From Candidatus Dojkabacteria bacterium (GTDB lineage: Bacteria; Patescibacteriota; Dojkabacteria; SC72): a stretch of 50,661 nt of DNA. Positions 29,022-38,798 of the stretch are shown piece by piece. Numbering within the stretch: position 1 is the stretch's first letter; every line of letters starts with the position of its first letter. Made by a program: the position numbers and the translations under genes. Where the stretch lies: assembly GCA_028694805.1 (NCBI GenBank), contig JAQVKD010000004.1, forward strand, positions 1-50,661, in the 5' to 3' direction. The notes beneath the pieces were generated by a model. It did no database searches, had not been told where the DNA came from, and saw only the letters and a list, made by a program, of their open reading frames with translations.

Positions 29022-30050
29022 TTATAACAATCCAATATATACTCCTATTACGCTCACAAATGCAGTAAATAAACAAAACCTCATTACAATCTTATACTGT
29101 GGCCAACCTATTGCTTGGAAATGGTGATGTATTGGAGCTATCTTAAAGACTCTCTTTTTAAAAAACTTCCAACTAACTAGCTGTATCATACTTGAAAACA
29201 TGATAAGCCAGGTTATCCCTGTGATTATAAAATATGGAATAAGATTATCTGTAACAATTCCAATAAAGAAAAATGCAAAACCCAGTGGCATAGCACCTGG
29301 ACCACCATTCCAGAATCTAGCAGGAGGAATATTAAAATATAGATCTACTACTAAAACTCCAAGAATTATCATTAATAGTGGAATAAATTCATACTTACCT
29401 TGAATAAGAAGAAGGACTGAAAATGCTACATCTATAATTGTAAACATTCCTACCATTAATCCATCCAAGCCATCTGATAATTCTGCTGAATATATAGCGA
29501 ATTGACCAACTACACTTAATATAACTATAACGATTGGAGTTATAGATATAGAGAGCATTTCAAAAAATGTTAACGTTGTAAAATCTTCTGTTTTATAGAG
29601 TAAAAACATAACAAATAGATTAAGTAATATTGCTACTGTTAGTTTTAAAAATCTCCACCAGAAAGTTTCCTGAAATGCTCTAAATTTTTCATTATTCTTA
29701 AAACCATTAGTAAATATTGCTACATCTATAAATCCCCAAAAACCGAATATTATAAATCCGATCAGTAAAACCTTAATAACTGGTGTAATATCTAGAAGGA
29801 GATAAGAGATAAGTGGTACTAAAATCCAGATTAAAAGACCTCCCATATTTGGTGTCCCATTTGTTTTTTGAGTATTCATAATTCTTAGAAACAGAGCATT
29901 TGTCCCTTTTCCTTCCGCTAAATTCGTCTTTTTAATTCCACTGACTTGATTAAATTTATAAAGAAGAGAAATCATTATTGGTGCAAATAAAATAGATGCA
30001 AATGTTGTTATAAAAAGATCTTCTAATCCAGATTTAAGTATTCCTAACAT
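29022..30050 (-). CDS. mraY: Phospho-N-acetylmuramoyl-pentapeptide-transferase
   Basis: Multi-TM; 'TPNMGGLLIWI', 'DGLDGLMVGMF', 'PIHHHFQAIGWPQYKIVMRF'. Confidence 0.92.
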   Translation of the reverse strand: MLGILKSGLEDLFITTFASILFAPIMISLLYKFNQVSGIKKTNLAEGKGTNALFLRIMNTQKTNGTPNMGGLLIWILVPLISYLLLDITPVIKVLLIGFIIFGFWGFIDVAIFTNGFKNNEKFRAFQETFWWRFLKLTVAILLNLFVMFLLYKTEDFTTLTFFEMLSISITPIVIVILSVVGQFAIYSAELSDGLDGLMVGMFTIIDVAFSVLLLIQGKYEFIPLLMIILGVLVVDLYFNIPPARFWNGGPGAMPLGFAFFFIGIVTDNLIPYFIITGITWLIMFSSMIQLVSWKFFKKRVFKIAPIHHHFQAIGWPQYKIVMRFCLFTAFVSVIGVYIGLL

Positions 30051-30085
30051 ATATAGAAGTAAAAGAATTTATTTGATAGATTATC

Positions 30086-31897
30086 TCAGTTTCTTTTTGG
30101 AATTTCTAGGTCATCTGCAATCTCTAAGAAGATATCGTTCCATAATGGGACTGCAGTAAACGTAGAGAATTCTGCAGTTTGTGGTTCTGAGAGTCTTACT
30201 AACATAATCATTTGTGGATCTGATGTAGGAGCAAAACCTATATATGTTGCAATTGTCGTATCTTCCTGATAACCGACCTCGCCTTCTTTAATGACCTGTG
30301 CTGTTCCTGTTTTTGCGGATATTTCATAATCTTCTACTCTCTTTGCTTCAGAATCCAAGATCCCTCCATCTTCTACAACGGCCTTCATCATTTCTGCTAC
30401 TGTGTCTGCAGTATCTGCGGATATAGGTTCTGATATAACTTGTGGTACAGTTACATTTATGTCGTCTCCATCTATTAAAGCATCAACAATATATGGTTGC
30501 ATTCTTTTTCCATGGTTAGCAATTGTGGAAATTGCAGAGATTACCTGTAATGGGGTTGCAGATATTCCTTGTCCGTATGATGCCGTTATTAAGTCTAGTT
30601 TTGTCCATTCTGCATAAGGTTTGAGATAGCTTGTAGATTCTTCTTGTAGACCGATATTAATAGATGTCCCTATACCGAATTCCTTCATTTTTGTATAGTA
30701 GTATTCGAATCCAACTTCTAAAGCTGTTTTTGCAATACATGGATTGTTAGAATTGGCAAACATCTGTGCGAATGTTTGTGTACCATCAGCTTTCTTATCC
30801 CATGTATATATCTTTCTGCCTTTTAAATCCTCATAACCTGTCGCTTCGTACAGGTCGAGATATCCTGTGCTATCTGTACACGTATAGTCTTTTGATATTC
30901 CAGATTCTATTGCAATTGCTACTGTAATTGGTTTATGTACTGATCCGTATTCATATACATCTGATACTGCGAGATTTTTAAATATCCAAGGCTCTTGTGT
31001 AAGCCAATATTCATTAGGGTCATAGTTTGGGTAGTTTGCCATAGCTATGATTGCACCTGTTTTTGGATTCATTATTATTACTGTTCCACTTTTTGATTGA
31101 GTTTCTTTTACTCCCTCCTCTAAGATTTCTTCAACTTTCATCTGGACATTTGGTTCTATAGTTAATCTAAATGTTTTTCCCGATCTAGCCTCTAATGGGT
31201 CATATTCCTCATTTAGAATTACATTTCCACTAGAATCTTTCTCTCCAGTAGAATATCCTGCCTGTCCCTCTATATCAGAGAAATAATAACCCTCTATTCC
31301 ATACTGTCCAATATATTCTCCTTCTGAATTTTTCCCGATAAAACCTAATATGTGAGATGCCAATGTGTTATTGGGATATGACCTTTTAACATCTTTTTCG
31401 TAATATAAACCTAGGTCATTAATACTAAATATATCTATCGCTTCTAGTGCAGATTTCTTTTCATTGGAAATTCCTTCTGCTAACTTAATATATCGAAAAT
31501 TATCTGTAAGCTTGGAATTTATTTCTTCTTTTGTTGTTCCAAGTATAGTGGCAACTTCTGAAACAAATTCATCTTTCTTTGAAAAAAATTCCTCTCGCTC
31601 TGTCTCATCTGAACTTAAACTTGCGTATACGTTCCATACAGGCTCGTCTACTGCAAGAATAGTTCCATCTATAGCTAAAATCTTTCCTCTCTGTGGAAGC
31701 TCTTCTTCTGTATTTTGATACTGCTGTGATGCTAATGCCAAGAATCTATCTCTTTGTATTATTTGCCATCTAAAAGCCTGTATTAAAACAAAAGCACCAA
31801 GTGATATTGTTAATACATTTACTAAGGTATATCCTGATTTAGAGAATTTCTTTTTTGATCCCCGTCTCCCACTATGGAGTTTGTTTAAGCTAGTCAT
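30086..31897 (-). CDS. ftsI: Class B penicillin-binding protein (FtsI/PBP2-like)
   Basis: 'QRGKILAIDGTILA', 'YGSVHKPITVAIAIE', 'SNNPCIAKTA', 'KTGTAQV'; dcw position. Confidence 0.9.
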   Translation of the reverse strand: MTSLNKLHSGRRGSKKKFSKSGYTLVNVLTISLGAFVLIQAFRWQIIQRDRFLALASQQYQNTEEELPQRGKILAIDGTILAVDEPVWNVYASLSSDETEREEFFSKKDEFVSEVATILGTTKEEINSKLTDNFRYIKLAEGISNEKKSALEAIDIFSINDLGLYYEKDVKRSYPNNTLASHILGFIGKNSEGEYIGQYGIEGYYFSDIEGQAGYSTGEKDSSGNVILNEEYDPLEARSGKTFRLTIEPNVQMKVEEILEEGVKETQSKSGTVIIMNPKTGAIIAMANYPNYDPNEYWLTQEPWIFKNLAVSDVYEYGSVHKPITVAIAIESGISKDYTCTDSTGYLDLYEATGYEDLKGRKIYTWDKKADGTQTFAQMFANSNNPCIAKTALEVGFEYYYTKMKEFGIGTSINIGLQEESTSYLKPYAEWTKLDLITASYGQGISATPLQVISAISTIANHGKRMQPYIVDALIDGDDINVTVPQVISEPISADTADTVAEMMKAVVEDGGILDSEAKRVEDYEISAKTGTAQVIKEGEVGYQEDTTIATYIGFAPTSDPQMIMLVRLSEPQTAEFSTFTAVPLWNDIFLEIADDLEIPKRN

Positions 31898-31901
31898 ATC
31901 T

Positions 31902-32192
31902 TTATTTCTCAGCTAAAACATTTTCTGTTTGTAAATATATTGTAGATTGTGGATCTCTTTTATCAAAATTGAGCTTCTTTTGAGCAAGTTCTTTAACTAC
32001 GACAATAGAGTCTAATTTAGCTAATTCTTCATGAATATTTTCGTTTTCTTCTACTAAGTAGTCTTTTTCGCTATTTAGGCTTTGTAATTTTGTTCCAAGT
32101 GGACTTAAATTAGAGTTGACTATTAGTTGGGCGACAAAAAATATGAATGTTGAAAGTACAAAAATTTTGAGTGTTAGACTAGTGTTTTTCAA
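31902..32192 (-). CDS. FtsL-like septum protein (short single-TM coiled-coil)
   Basis: TM then coiled-coil 'LQSLNSEKDYLVEENENIHEELAKLDSIVVVKELAQKKLNF'; located between rsmH and the PBP gene. Confidence 0.6.
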   Translation of the reverse strand: MKNTSLTLKIFVLSTFIFFVAQLIVNSNLSPLGTKLQSLNSEKDYLVEENENIHEELAKLDSIVVVKELAQKKLNFDKRDPQSTIYLQTENVLAEK

Positions 32193-32212
32193 TTGTAGGC
32201 AGTTAATATATA

Positions 32213-33097
32213 TTAAATTTTCCCTAATATTCTTAATTTCGCAGATGAAGATCTATGATTTTCCTGTAATTCTTTTTCATTTGGAATTACTGGGGTTTTT
32301 GAGATAATCTTTCCTTCCTTGTTATCTTCTTTCTCATTGAAGAATCTTTTAACAATTCTATCTTCTAAAGAATGGAAGGTTATCACTAGGAGTCTTCCAT
32401 CTGTTGATAAGACCTCAAAAGCGCTATCTAATCCTTCCTTTAAGCTATTAAGCTCATCATTTACCGCTATACGCAGGGCTTGAAATACCCTGCGTGAAGG
32501 GTTTTTGTTGTTCGAGGCTACCGGAACAACTTTGTAGATAAGGCTTGTAAGGTCTCCAACAGTACTTATATCCGAAGTATTTTCTTTTATCGCTCTAGCT
32601 ATTGGCTTCGCATATCTTTCTTCTCCATATAGCTTAAAAAGTTTACTTAATTCTTTTTCATTTAAAGCTTTAAGTAGATCTAGAGCATTTACATTTAGGT
32701 CTGTATCCATTCTCATATCTAGGGATTCGTTATCTTCTTGGTAGCTAAAACCTCTGTTTTTTGAAGATTCTAACTGTCTTGAAGAGAGACCTAGATCCAT
32801 AAGGATACCGCTTGGATTTCTTGAGATATTTAATCTCTCTAAAACATTTTTAATATTTGAGAAATTATCTTTTTCGATAATCCAGTTAGACGGTATTTCA
32901 TAGTATTCTTTCACAAAATCAATAGCGTTTTGATCTCTATCTATACTTAGTAATAACCCTTGGGATGAAAGTCGGGACAGTATCTTATAGCTATGACCTC
33001 CATCCCCCAGGGTACAATCAATATAGAAACCATTTGGATCTATATTTAATGCCGTTATTGATTCTTCTAGTAGAACTGGAATATGTATCTTATCCAT
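32213..33097 (-). CDS. rsmH: 16S rRNA (cytosine1402-N4)-methyltransferase RsmH (MraW)
   Basis: 'HIPVLLEESITAL', 'YIDCTLGDGGHSYKIL', 'GILMDLGLSSRQLE', 'RRVFQALRIAVNDEL', 'ITFHSLEDRIVKRFF'. Confidence 0.96.
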   Translation of the reverse strand: MDKIHIPVLLEESITALNIDPNGFYIDCTLGDGGHSYKILSRLSSQGLLLSIDRDQNAIDFVKEYYEIPSNWIIEKDNFSNIKNVLERLNISRNPSGILMDLGLSSRQLESSKNRGFSYQEDNESLDMRMDTDLNVNALDLLKALNEKELSKLFKLYGEERYAKPIARAIKENTSDISTVGDLTSLIYKVVPVASNNKNPSRRVFQALRIAVNDELNSLKEGLDSAFEVLSTDGRLLVITFHSLEDRIVKRFFNEKEDNKEGKIISKTPVIPNEKELQENHRSSSAKLRILGKI

Positions 33098-33533
33098 TTT
33101 TTTCTTTACTCATCTTACTAATCTCGTCAGCTATCTTATCGCTATTATCTTTAAGATATCCCAACCTCTCTTCCCACTTTGTTTTATCCCAAACCTCTAT
33201 CCAGTTTACTAATCCTATAAATACGATTTCGTCTTCTAAACTTGCATGTTCAAATAGTGATTGTGGTACTACAAATCTTCCTTGAGAATCTAATTGAATC
33301 TCTTTAGCACCACCTACTAAGAATCTACTTGTATCTCGGATGTTTTTATCTATAAAAGAGCCATTTATTACTTCAGATGCTATGGTTTTCCATAATTTTT
33401 TATTTACTATTATCAATGCATCTTCATAACCTCGAGTTAGTATAATTTCATCTCCTAACTCCATTCTAAATTTCTTAGGAAGTGAAACTCTTTTCTTCTC
33501 TCCTACTTTACTTGTGTATTCTCCTATTAACAT
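33090..33533 (-). CDS. mraZ: Transcriptional regulator MraZ
   Basis: 'GEYTSKVGEKKRVSLPKKFR...ILTRGYEDALIIV' and 'KEIQLDSQGRFVVPQSLFEHA' duplicated AbrB-like halves. Confidence 0.94.
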   Translation of the reverse strand: MLIGEYTSKVGEKKRVSLPKKFRMELGDEIILTRGYEDALIIVNKKLWKTIASEVINGSFIDKNIRDTSRFLVGGAKEIQLDSQGRFVVPQSLFEHASLEDEIVFIGLVNWIEVWDKTKWEERLGYLKDNSDKIADEISKMSKEKNG

Positions 33534-33546
33534 GTTTTTAATATAT

Positions 33547-33591
33547 CACTATTCACCACTTTTTTCCACTTCTTGCCACTAACATATCACT
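33547..33591 (-). promoter_or_regulatory. Candidate MraZ operator: phased AGTG-type direct repeats
   Basis: Plus-strand CACT at 33547, 33557, 33567, 33577 (exact 10-bp period) plus 33588; minus strand reads AGTGGCAAGA AGTGGAAAAA AGTGGTGAAT AGTGATATAT just upstream of mraZ. Confidence 0.75.
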
Positions 33592-33640
33592 AAAATTACA
33601 TATAGGTCAAGTAAGAAATACTACAAGCTCTATATTATTG

Positions 33641-33855
33641 AGGTCTGTCCTAGGTCCGACCCCATTTCTTTCTATAAAACCAAATATCCATGGGATTTCT
33701 AACAACAATCTCAAACTTTATATATGCAAAAAGGTAATATCCGTTTATCTTAAATTTAGTGTTCTTGTAATATTCTCCGATCGTTTTCTCTTATACCTAC
33801 AAGCTTAATAAAAGGCTGAGATTGTTGAAATTGGGGTCGGACCTAGGACAGACCT
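33641..33855. mobile_element. MITE-like 215-bp palindromic element with 24-bp perfect terminal inverted repeats
   Basis: AGGTCTGTCCTAGGTCCGACCCCA (33641-33664) and exact reverse complement (33832-33855); internal 11-bp inverted repeat CAACAATCTCA (33703-33713)/TGAGATTGTTG (33817-33827). Confidence 0.75.
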
Positions 33856-33908
33856 TCTGAAAGTGGTAATATCTAGATAGAGGCATATAACTTAAGAGAT
33901 ATATTCGT

Positions 33909-35252
33909 ATGAATGTCCCTTTATCAGAAATTAAGGAGAATATTCCAGAATTTGAAATATTAAATTATGAAGATTTATCAATAACTGGTGTTAGTTATGA
34001 TAGTAGAACTGTAGAACCTGGAGATATTTTTTTTCCAATAAAGGGAGAGAATTTTGATGGTCATGATTTTATTCCTGAAGCATTTGAAAAAGGAGCAATT
34101 ATTTCTTTATGTGATAGTAGTCATTTAAGCAACCTTGTTGATCTTAAAAAACCTCTTATCGTTGTAGATAGTATCGAAGAGGGTTTAGAAAAAGTTGTAA
34201 ATATTCTCTTCTCAAAAATTTTAGCTCCAAAAGTAGCAATAACTGGAAGTACCGGAAAAACTACTACTAGAGAAATGCTTGTCAAAATACTTAAAGATAA
34301 AGGGTCCGTTTTGAGTACTGATAGTAATATTAATACACTTTGGGGGAATGCTAAGTTGTTATCAAAATATAATAACGAAGAATATATTGTTTTAGAAATG
34401 GGAATGGATAGAGCTGGTGAAATTGGTTGGCAATGCAGAGCTATTGAGCCAGACCTTGGAGTTATACTAAATATTGGTTATGTACATGCAGAGAATGTCG
34501 GTGGTATAGAGAATGTTTTTAATGCTAAGAAAGACCTTGCTGATTATCTGCATCGTAGTGGAAAACCTTTGGTATTAAACAGTGATGATGAATGGCTTAA
34601 GAAAATTGAAAAGAATTACACCTATCAACTTTTAACATATGGTGTGGAGGGATCTGATTTTAGATTAGTAGATTCTCATGTCTCTATGGAGGGAACAGAA
34701 TTTTTATTTGTTTATAAAGGTGCCGAATATAATTGTAAAATTAAGGCATATGGAAAAGGATTGGCATATAATGCTCTTGCAGCAATATCTCTAGCAGAAC
34801 TACTTGGTATAGAAGTTATTGATTCTATTAAATCACTTGAGGAATATAATGGGTTTTCTGGAAGATTTGAAATTAAAGATTTTAAAGATGGAATTAAAAT
34901 AGTAAATGATGCTTATAATGCTAATCCAACTTCTATGAAGATGTCTATCGAAACTTTTAATGATATCTTTGCTGAAGATAAGTATGAAAGAGTTGTAATT
35001 TTAGGAGATATGAAGGAACTTGGAGATGTGAGTGCTGATCAGCATAAATTACTTGGAGAATTAGTAAAATCAAAAGGTTTTGATAAAGTTTATTATATTG
35101 GAGATTTTTATAATGACTTTGGGGTTGGAGAACAATTGAAAAGCTGGGAAGATGCTAAAAAAATCATCGATGATCTTAACGTAAAATCTAAAGATATCGC
35201 TATTTTACTAAAAGCTAGTCATAGTATAGGTTTATACAATATTGTTGAGTAA
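33909..35252 (+). CDS. murF: UDP-N-acetylmuramoyl-tripeptide--D-alanyl-D-alanine ligase
   Basis: 'GVSYDSRTVEPGDIFFPIKGENFDGHDFI', 'AITGSTGKTTTREML', 'VNDAYNANPTSMKMSIETF', 'VVILGDMKELG'. Confidence 0.94.
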   Translation: MNVPLSEIKENIPEFEILNYEDLSITGVSYDSRTVEPGDIFFPIKGENFDGHDFIPEAFEKGAIISLCDSSHLSNLVDLKKPLIVVDSIEEGLEKVVNILFSKILAPKVAITGSTGKTTTREMLVKILKDKGSVLSTDSNINTLWGNAKLLSKYNNEEYIVLEMGMDRAGEIGWQCRAIEPDLGVILNIGYVHAENVGGIENVFNAKKDLADYLHRSGKPLVLNSDDEWLKKIEKNYTYQLLTYGVEGSDFRLVDSHVSMEGTEFLFVYKGAEYNCKIKAYGKGLAYNALAAISLAELLGIEVIDSIKSLEEYNGFSGRFEIKDFKDGIKIVNDAYNANPTSMKMSIETFNDIFAEDKYERVVILGDMKELGDVSADQHKLLGELVKSKGFDKVYYIGDFYNDFGVGEQLKSWEDAKKIIDDLNVKSKDIAILLKASHSIGLYNIVE

Positions 35253-35253
35253 T

Positions 35254-36546
35254 CTACTCTACCCATTCTATATCAGCACCTAGTTTGTTTAGGTTTTCTA
35301 CAAAATCAGGATGAGCTCGCTTAATCGTATCTGCGTTGTTAATTCTACTCTCGCCATCTATTGTTAATGCTACCATTAGTAGAGCAACCGTTGCTCTAAT
35401 AATATCAGGTGCATTTACAGTAGCTGGTTGTAGTGGTTTATTTCCAAAAATAATTGCTCTATGTGGATCACACATAACTATTTCTGCGCCAAATTTTATC
35501 ATTTCAGGAATCCAGAAGAAACCTCCTTCATATAGTTTGTTCCAAAACATTATTGATCCGTCTGCTTTAACAGCCAAAGCCATTAGAAGTGGCATCAAAT
35601 CTGCTGGGAAATATGGCCATGGTGCTGCCTCTATTTTTTGAAGCATATTCTTTGTATATGGTTCTAACACTTTTAATTTCTGATTACCTTTAACATATGC
35701 AGTATCACCATTGTATTTAATATTGACTCCTAATTTTTCAAAAGATCTGTTTATCAGTGGAAAGAATTCTGGTTCTGAATTCTTAACTCTTACATAACCT
35801 TTGGTCATAGCTCCAAGAGCAAGTAAAGTCGCGATTTCATGATGATCTGAAGGTATTGTAAATTCTGTACCATGTAAATTCTCAACTCCTTCAATTACAA
35901 CCTTGCAAGACCCTATTCCATCTATTTTAGCTCCCATTTGATTTAAGAAATTACAAAGTGCTTGTACATGTGGTTCTGAGGCAGCATTTGTCATTTCTGA
36001 TATTCCGTTAGCTTTAGATGCCGCCATTATGAAATTCTCTGTTGTAGTAACGGACATGTAGTCAGGCCAGATACTTCCTCCTCTTAATCCTTTTGAAGTA
36101 TCTATTATTAAATGATGGTTAGTTTTAATTTCTGCCCCAAGGCTTCTTAAAACATCAATATGAGGATCCAATTCTCTTATACCAAGTGAGCATCCACCTA
36201 TCTCAGTTTTTACTTCTATTTTATCCATTCTTACAGCAAGTGGCCCAAGTAATAGTACTGCTCCTCTCATTCCTAAAGGAAAACCCTCTTCCCCAAAATC
36301 TTTTCTTAAATTACTATTATTAATTGTAATAGTTTTATTTTCTTTATCCCAATTAATTTCAGATCCAAGAGAGATGAGTAAGTCTATTAATTTGTTAACA
36401 TCTAAAAGATCTGGAAAATTTTTTAATGTGATAGTGTCATCTGTTAATAGTGTTGCACAAAGTATTGGGAGTGCCGCATTTTTATTTCCAGCTGGTGTTA
36501 TTTCCCCATTTAATTTCTTTCCACCTCTTACTATTAGATCTGCCAT
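35254..36546 (-). CDS. murA: UDP-N-acetylglucosamine 1-carboxyvinyltransferase (MurA-like)
   Basis: 'VRGGKKLNGEITPAGNKNAALPILCATLLTDD', 'EIGGCSLGIRELDPHIDVLRSLGAEI', 'DIIRATVALLMVALTIDGESRINNADTIKRAHPDF'. Confidence 0.88.
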   Translation of the reverse strand: MADLIVRGGKKLNGEITPAGNKNAALPILCATLLTDDTITLKNFPDLLDVNKLIDLLISLGSEINWDKENKTITINNSNLRKDFGEEGFPLGMRGAVLLLGPLAVRMDKIEVKTEIGGCSLGIRELDPHIDVLRSLGAEIKTNHHLIIDTSKGLRGGSIWPDYMSVTTTENFIMAASKANGISEMTNAASEPHVQALCNFLNQMGAKIDGIGSCKVVIEGVENLHGTEFTIPSDHHEIATLLALGAMTKGYVRVKNSEPEFFPLINRSFEKLGVNIKYNGDTAYVKGNQKLKVLEPYTKNMLQKIEAAPWPYFPADLMPLLMALAVKADGSIMFWNKLYEGGFFWIPEMIKFGAEIVMCDPHRAIIFGNKPLQPATVNAPDIIRATVALLMVALTIDGESRINNADTIKRAHPDFVENLNKLGADIEWVE

Positions 36547-36559
36547 AGAAGAATTTTAC

Positions 36560-37639
36560 TTAAATTATATTTATTTCATAATCTAAATCTATATCATAGC
36601 TTTCTTTTACATTCTGTCTTATCTTCTCTAGAAAATCAAATACTTCTTTTCCGGAAGCCTTTCTGTTTGTTACTACACATAAAGCATGCTTATCATAAAC
36701 ACCAACATCACCTTCCCATTTTCCAAGCCATCCAAGTTGATCAATAATTCTACCTGCAGGTATTTTTACATACTCTTCATTTACATTAAACCAATCTTTT
36801 CTTGTGTATTGTAATTTGTCTATCGGATATGATTGCAATTCTGAAATAATTTTTGATAATTCAAAAAATTTTTCTTTTGTTACTACTGGATTGGAAAATA
36901 CAGAACCACATGTCCCGTATTCATCTACAGATGGGAGTTTCTTTGTACGAAGATTCTGTACTGCTATCATAACATCTTTTATGTTGTATGGTTCTTCGGC
37001 AAAAGTCCTCAATTCTTCCTCCAAAGATCCATAACGTGAAGCTCTTTCATGGTAACTTGTTTCTAATTCATTTGCTACTTTATTTAGTTTAAAAACTGCT
37101 GAAATTAGTAAAAATCTACTTTTATATTTTCTTTTAAATATGCTTGATCTATACCCATATTCACATTCCTCATTGGTAAAAGTCTTAAATTCTTTCTTTT
37201 GTAAATCAAAAGTTTCGACTGATTCGACTACATCCATAATGTTTTGTCCATATGCTGCTATATTTTGTGATACTGCACCACCAATACTACTTGGGATCAT
37301 AGTCATATTTTCTATACCTTGGTAATTGTTATCTACAGCCCATGTAACAAACTCTTCCCAATCTTCCCCACTATATATTTCTATCCATACATTTTTATCA
37401 TCCTCTTTAATAATTTTTTTTCCCTTAAATTTTGGTTTAATTACTACTCCATCAAAATTATCTCGAAATAATATATTATTTCCATCTCCTAATATTAAAA
37501 ATTTTTCATTATCTAATATTTTTGAATTTTCTAGTTCTTGGATATCATTTAAATCTTCAAGTTCTACAAAAATTTTTGCATTTGCATCTACTCCATATTG
37601 ATTTAAATTTTTAAGAGATTTGTTCTTAGATATTTTCAT
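36560..37639 (-). CDS. murB: UDP-N-acetylmuramate dehydrogenase
   Basis: 'LILGDGNNILFRDNFDGVVIKP', 'GIENMTMIPSSIGGAVSQNIAAYGQ', 'YGYRSSIFK', 'GTCGSVFSNPVV', 'PAGRIIDQLGWLG'. Alternative start at 37654. Confidence 0.9.
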   Translation of the reverse strand: MKISKNKSLKNLNQYGVDANAKIFVELEDLNDIQELENSKILDNEKFLILGDGNNILFRDNFDGVVIKPKFKGKKIIKEDDKNVWIEIYSGEDWEEFVTWAVDNNYQGIENMTMIPSSIGGAVSQNIAAYGQNIMDVVESVETFDLQKKEFKTFTNEECEYGYRSSIFKRKYKSRFLLISAVFKLNKVANELETSYHERASRYGSLEEELRTFAEEPYNIKDVMIAVQNLRTKKLPSVDEYGTCGSVFSNPVVTKEKFFELSKIISELQSYPIDKLQYTRKDWFNVNEEYVKIPAGRIIDQLGWLGKWEGDVGVYDKHALCVVTNRKASGKEVFDFLEKIRQNVKESYDIDLDYEINII

Positions 37640-38798
37640 TTTTAAATATATCATTTAATATTTTTTCTACTGCATTAATTGGAAATTTCGTTTTTAATTC
37701 TGAAATATTCATATCTGGTTTAGGTAAAGATTTAATCGATTCTTTAATTAAATCTAAAAGATTTGTGTTATCTAAAGAGTTCTCTTCTAGTATGATTGAT
37801 AAACCAATATCTACTAAAACTTTAGCATTTTCATATTGCTCGTTATTCGTAACCCATGGGATTGGTATAAATATTGAGGGCTTTTCTAATACTGCTATCT
37901 CATATACGGTATTTGCTCCAGCTCGACCTATGAAAAAATTAGCATTTTTATATACATATCCAATGTTATCATCATTTAGAAATTTTATTGGTAAGAATCT
38001 TTCTTGAAGTTGTGAAGATAGTGTTTTTTTAAGTTCAACTGCTTTATCAAAATCTTTATATTCTTGATTGTCTCCTGTTTGTAAAATAATTTTATATTCA
38101 GAAAGGAGTTTAGATAAATCTTCAAATATTTTTTTATTTATTTTATGTGAACCTAATCCTCCTCCAGAAATATATATGAGTGGTGATTTGTCATAGTTCT
38201 CAACTAAATCTTTTATTGTAGGATCTACTCTCTCAATATCAAAATTTGTTATAGCTTCTCTTACAATATCTCCAACTAATTCAATTTTATCTTTTTTAAA
38301 ATATCTTTTAGAACTATCAAATGCTATATATATTTTCTTTGCAAACTTGCCAACAATTTTATTTGATAGTCCTACAGTAGCTGTTTGTTCATGTAGATAT
38401 ACTGGGATTTTCTTCAACCACCCAGCAATGCATATTGGTACTGTTACAAATCCTCCTGTTGAAAATATTAGATTAGGTTTTTCTTCATTTATTATCTTAA
38501 ATGAATCTATTAAACCTAAAATTGTTCTAAAGAAAAGCTTTATTGAAGTTATTGATAGTTTCCTTTGTAATTTTCCTGCTCTAATATATCTACACTTAAA
38601 CTCTGCATCTTCGAATTTCTTTTGTTCTAAAGAATTCCCGTAATCTTCTCCAACCATTCCCAAATCTCCTCCAACATATATGAGATTTTTGTATATTTCA
38701 AAATCCTTTTTCTTAATACCCTCTATTAACCCAGATGCAACGGATATATGTCCACCTGATCCTCCACCTGTTATTAATATTTTTTTAACTTTTTCCAT
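37626..38798 (-). CDS. murG: UDP-GlcNAc:lipid I N-acetylglucosaminyltransferase
   Basis: 'ITGGGSGGHISVASGLIEGI', 'IFSTGGFVTVPICIAGWLKKIPVYLHEQTATVGLSNKI', 'GRAGANTVYEIAVLEKPSIFIPIPW'. Confidence 0.93.
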   Translation of the reverse strand: MEKVKKILITGGGSGGHISVASGLIEGIKKKDFEIYKNLIYVGGDLGMVGEDYGNSLEQKKFEDAEFKCRYIRAGKLQRKLSITSIKLFFRTILGLIDSFKIINEEKPNLIFSTGGFVTVPICIAGWLKKIPVYLHEQTATVGLSNKIVGKFAKKIYIAFDSSKRYFKKDKIELVGDIVREAITNFDIERVDPTIKDLVENYDKSPLIYISGGGLGSHKINKKIFEDLSKLLSEYKIILQTGDNQEYKDFDKAVELKKTLSSQLQERFLPIKFLNDDNIGYVYKNANFFIGRAGANTVYEIAVLEKPSIFIPIPWVTNNEQYENAKVLVDIGLSIILEENSLDNTNLLDLIKESIKSLPKPDMNISELKTKFPINAVEKILNDIFKNENI

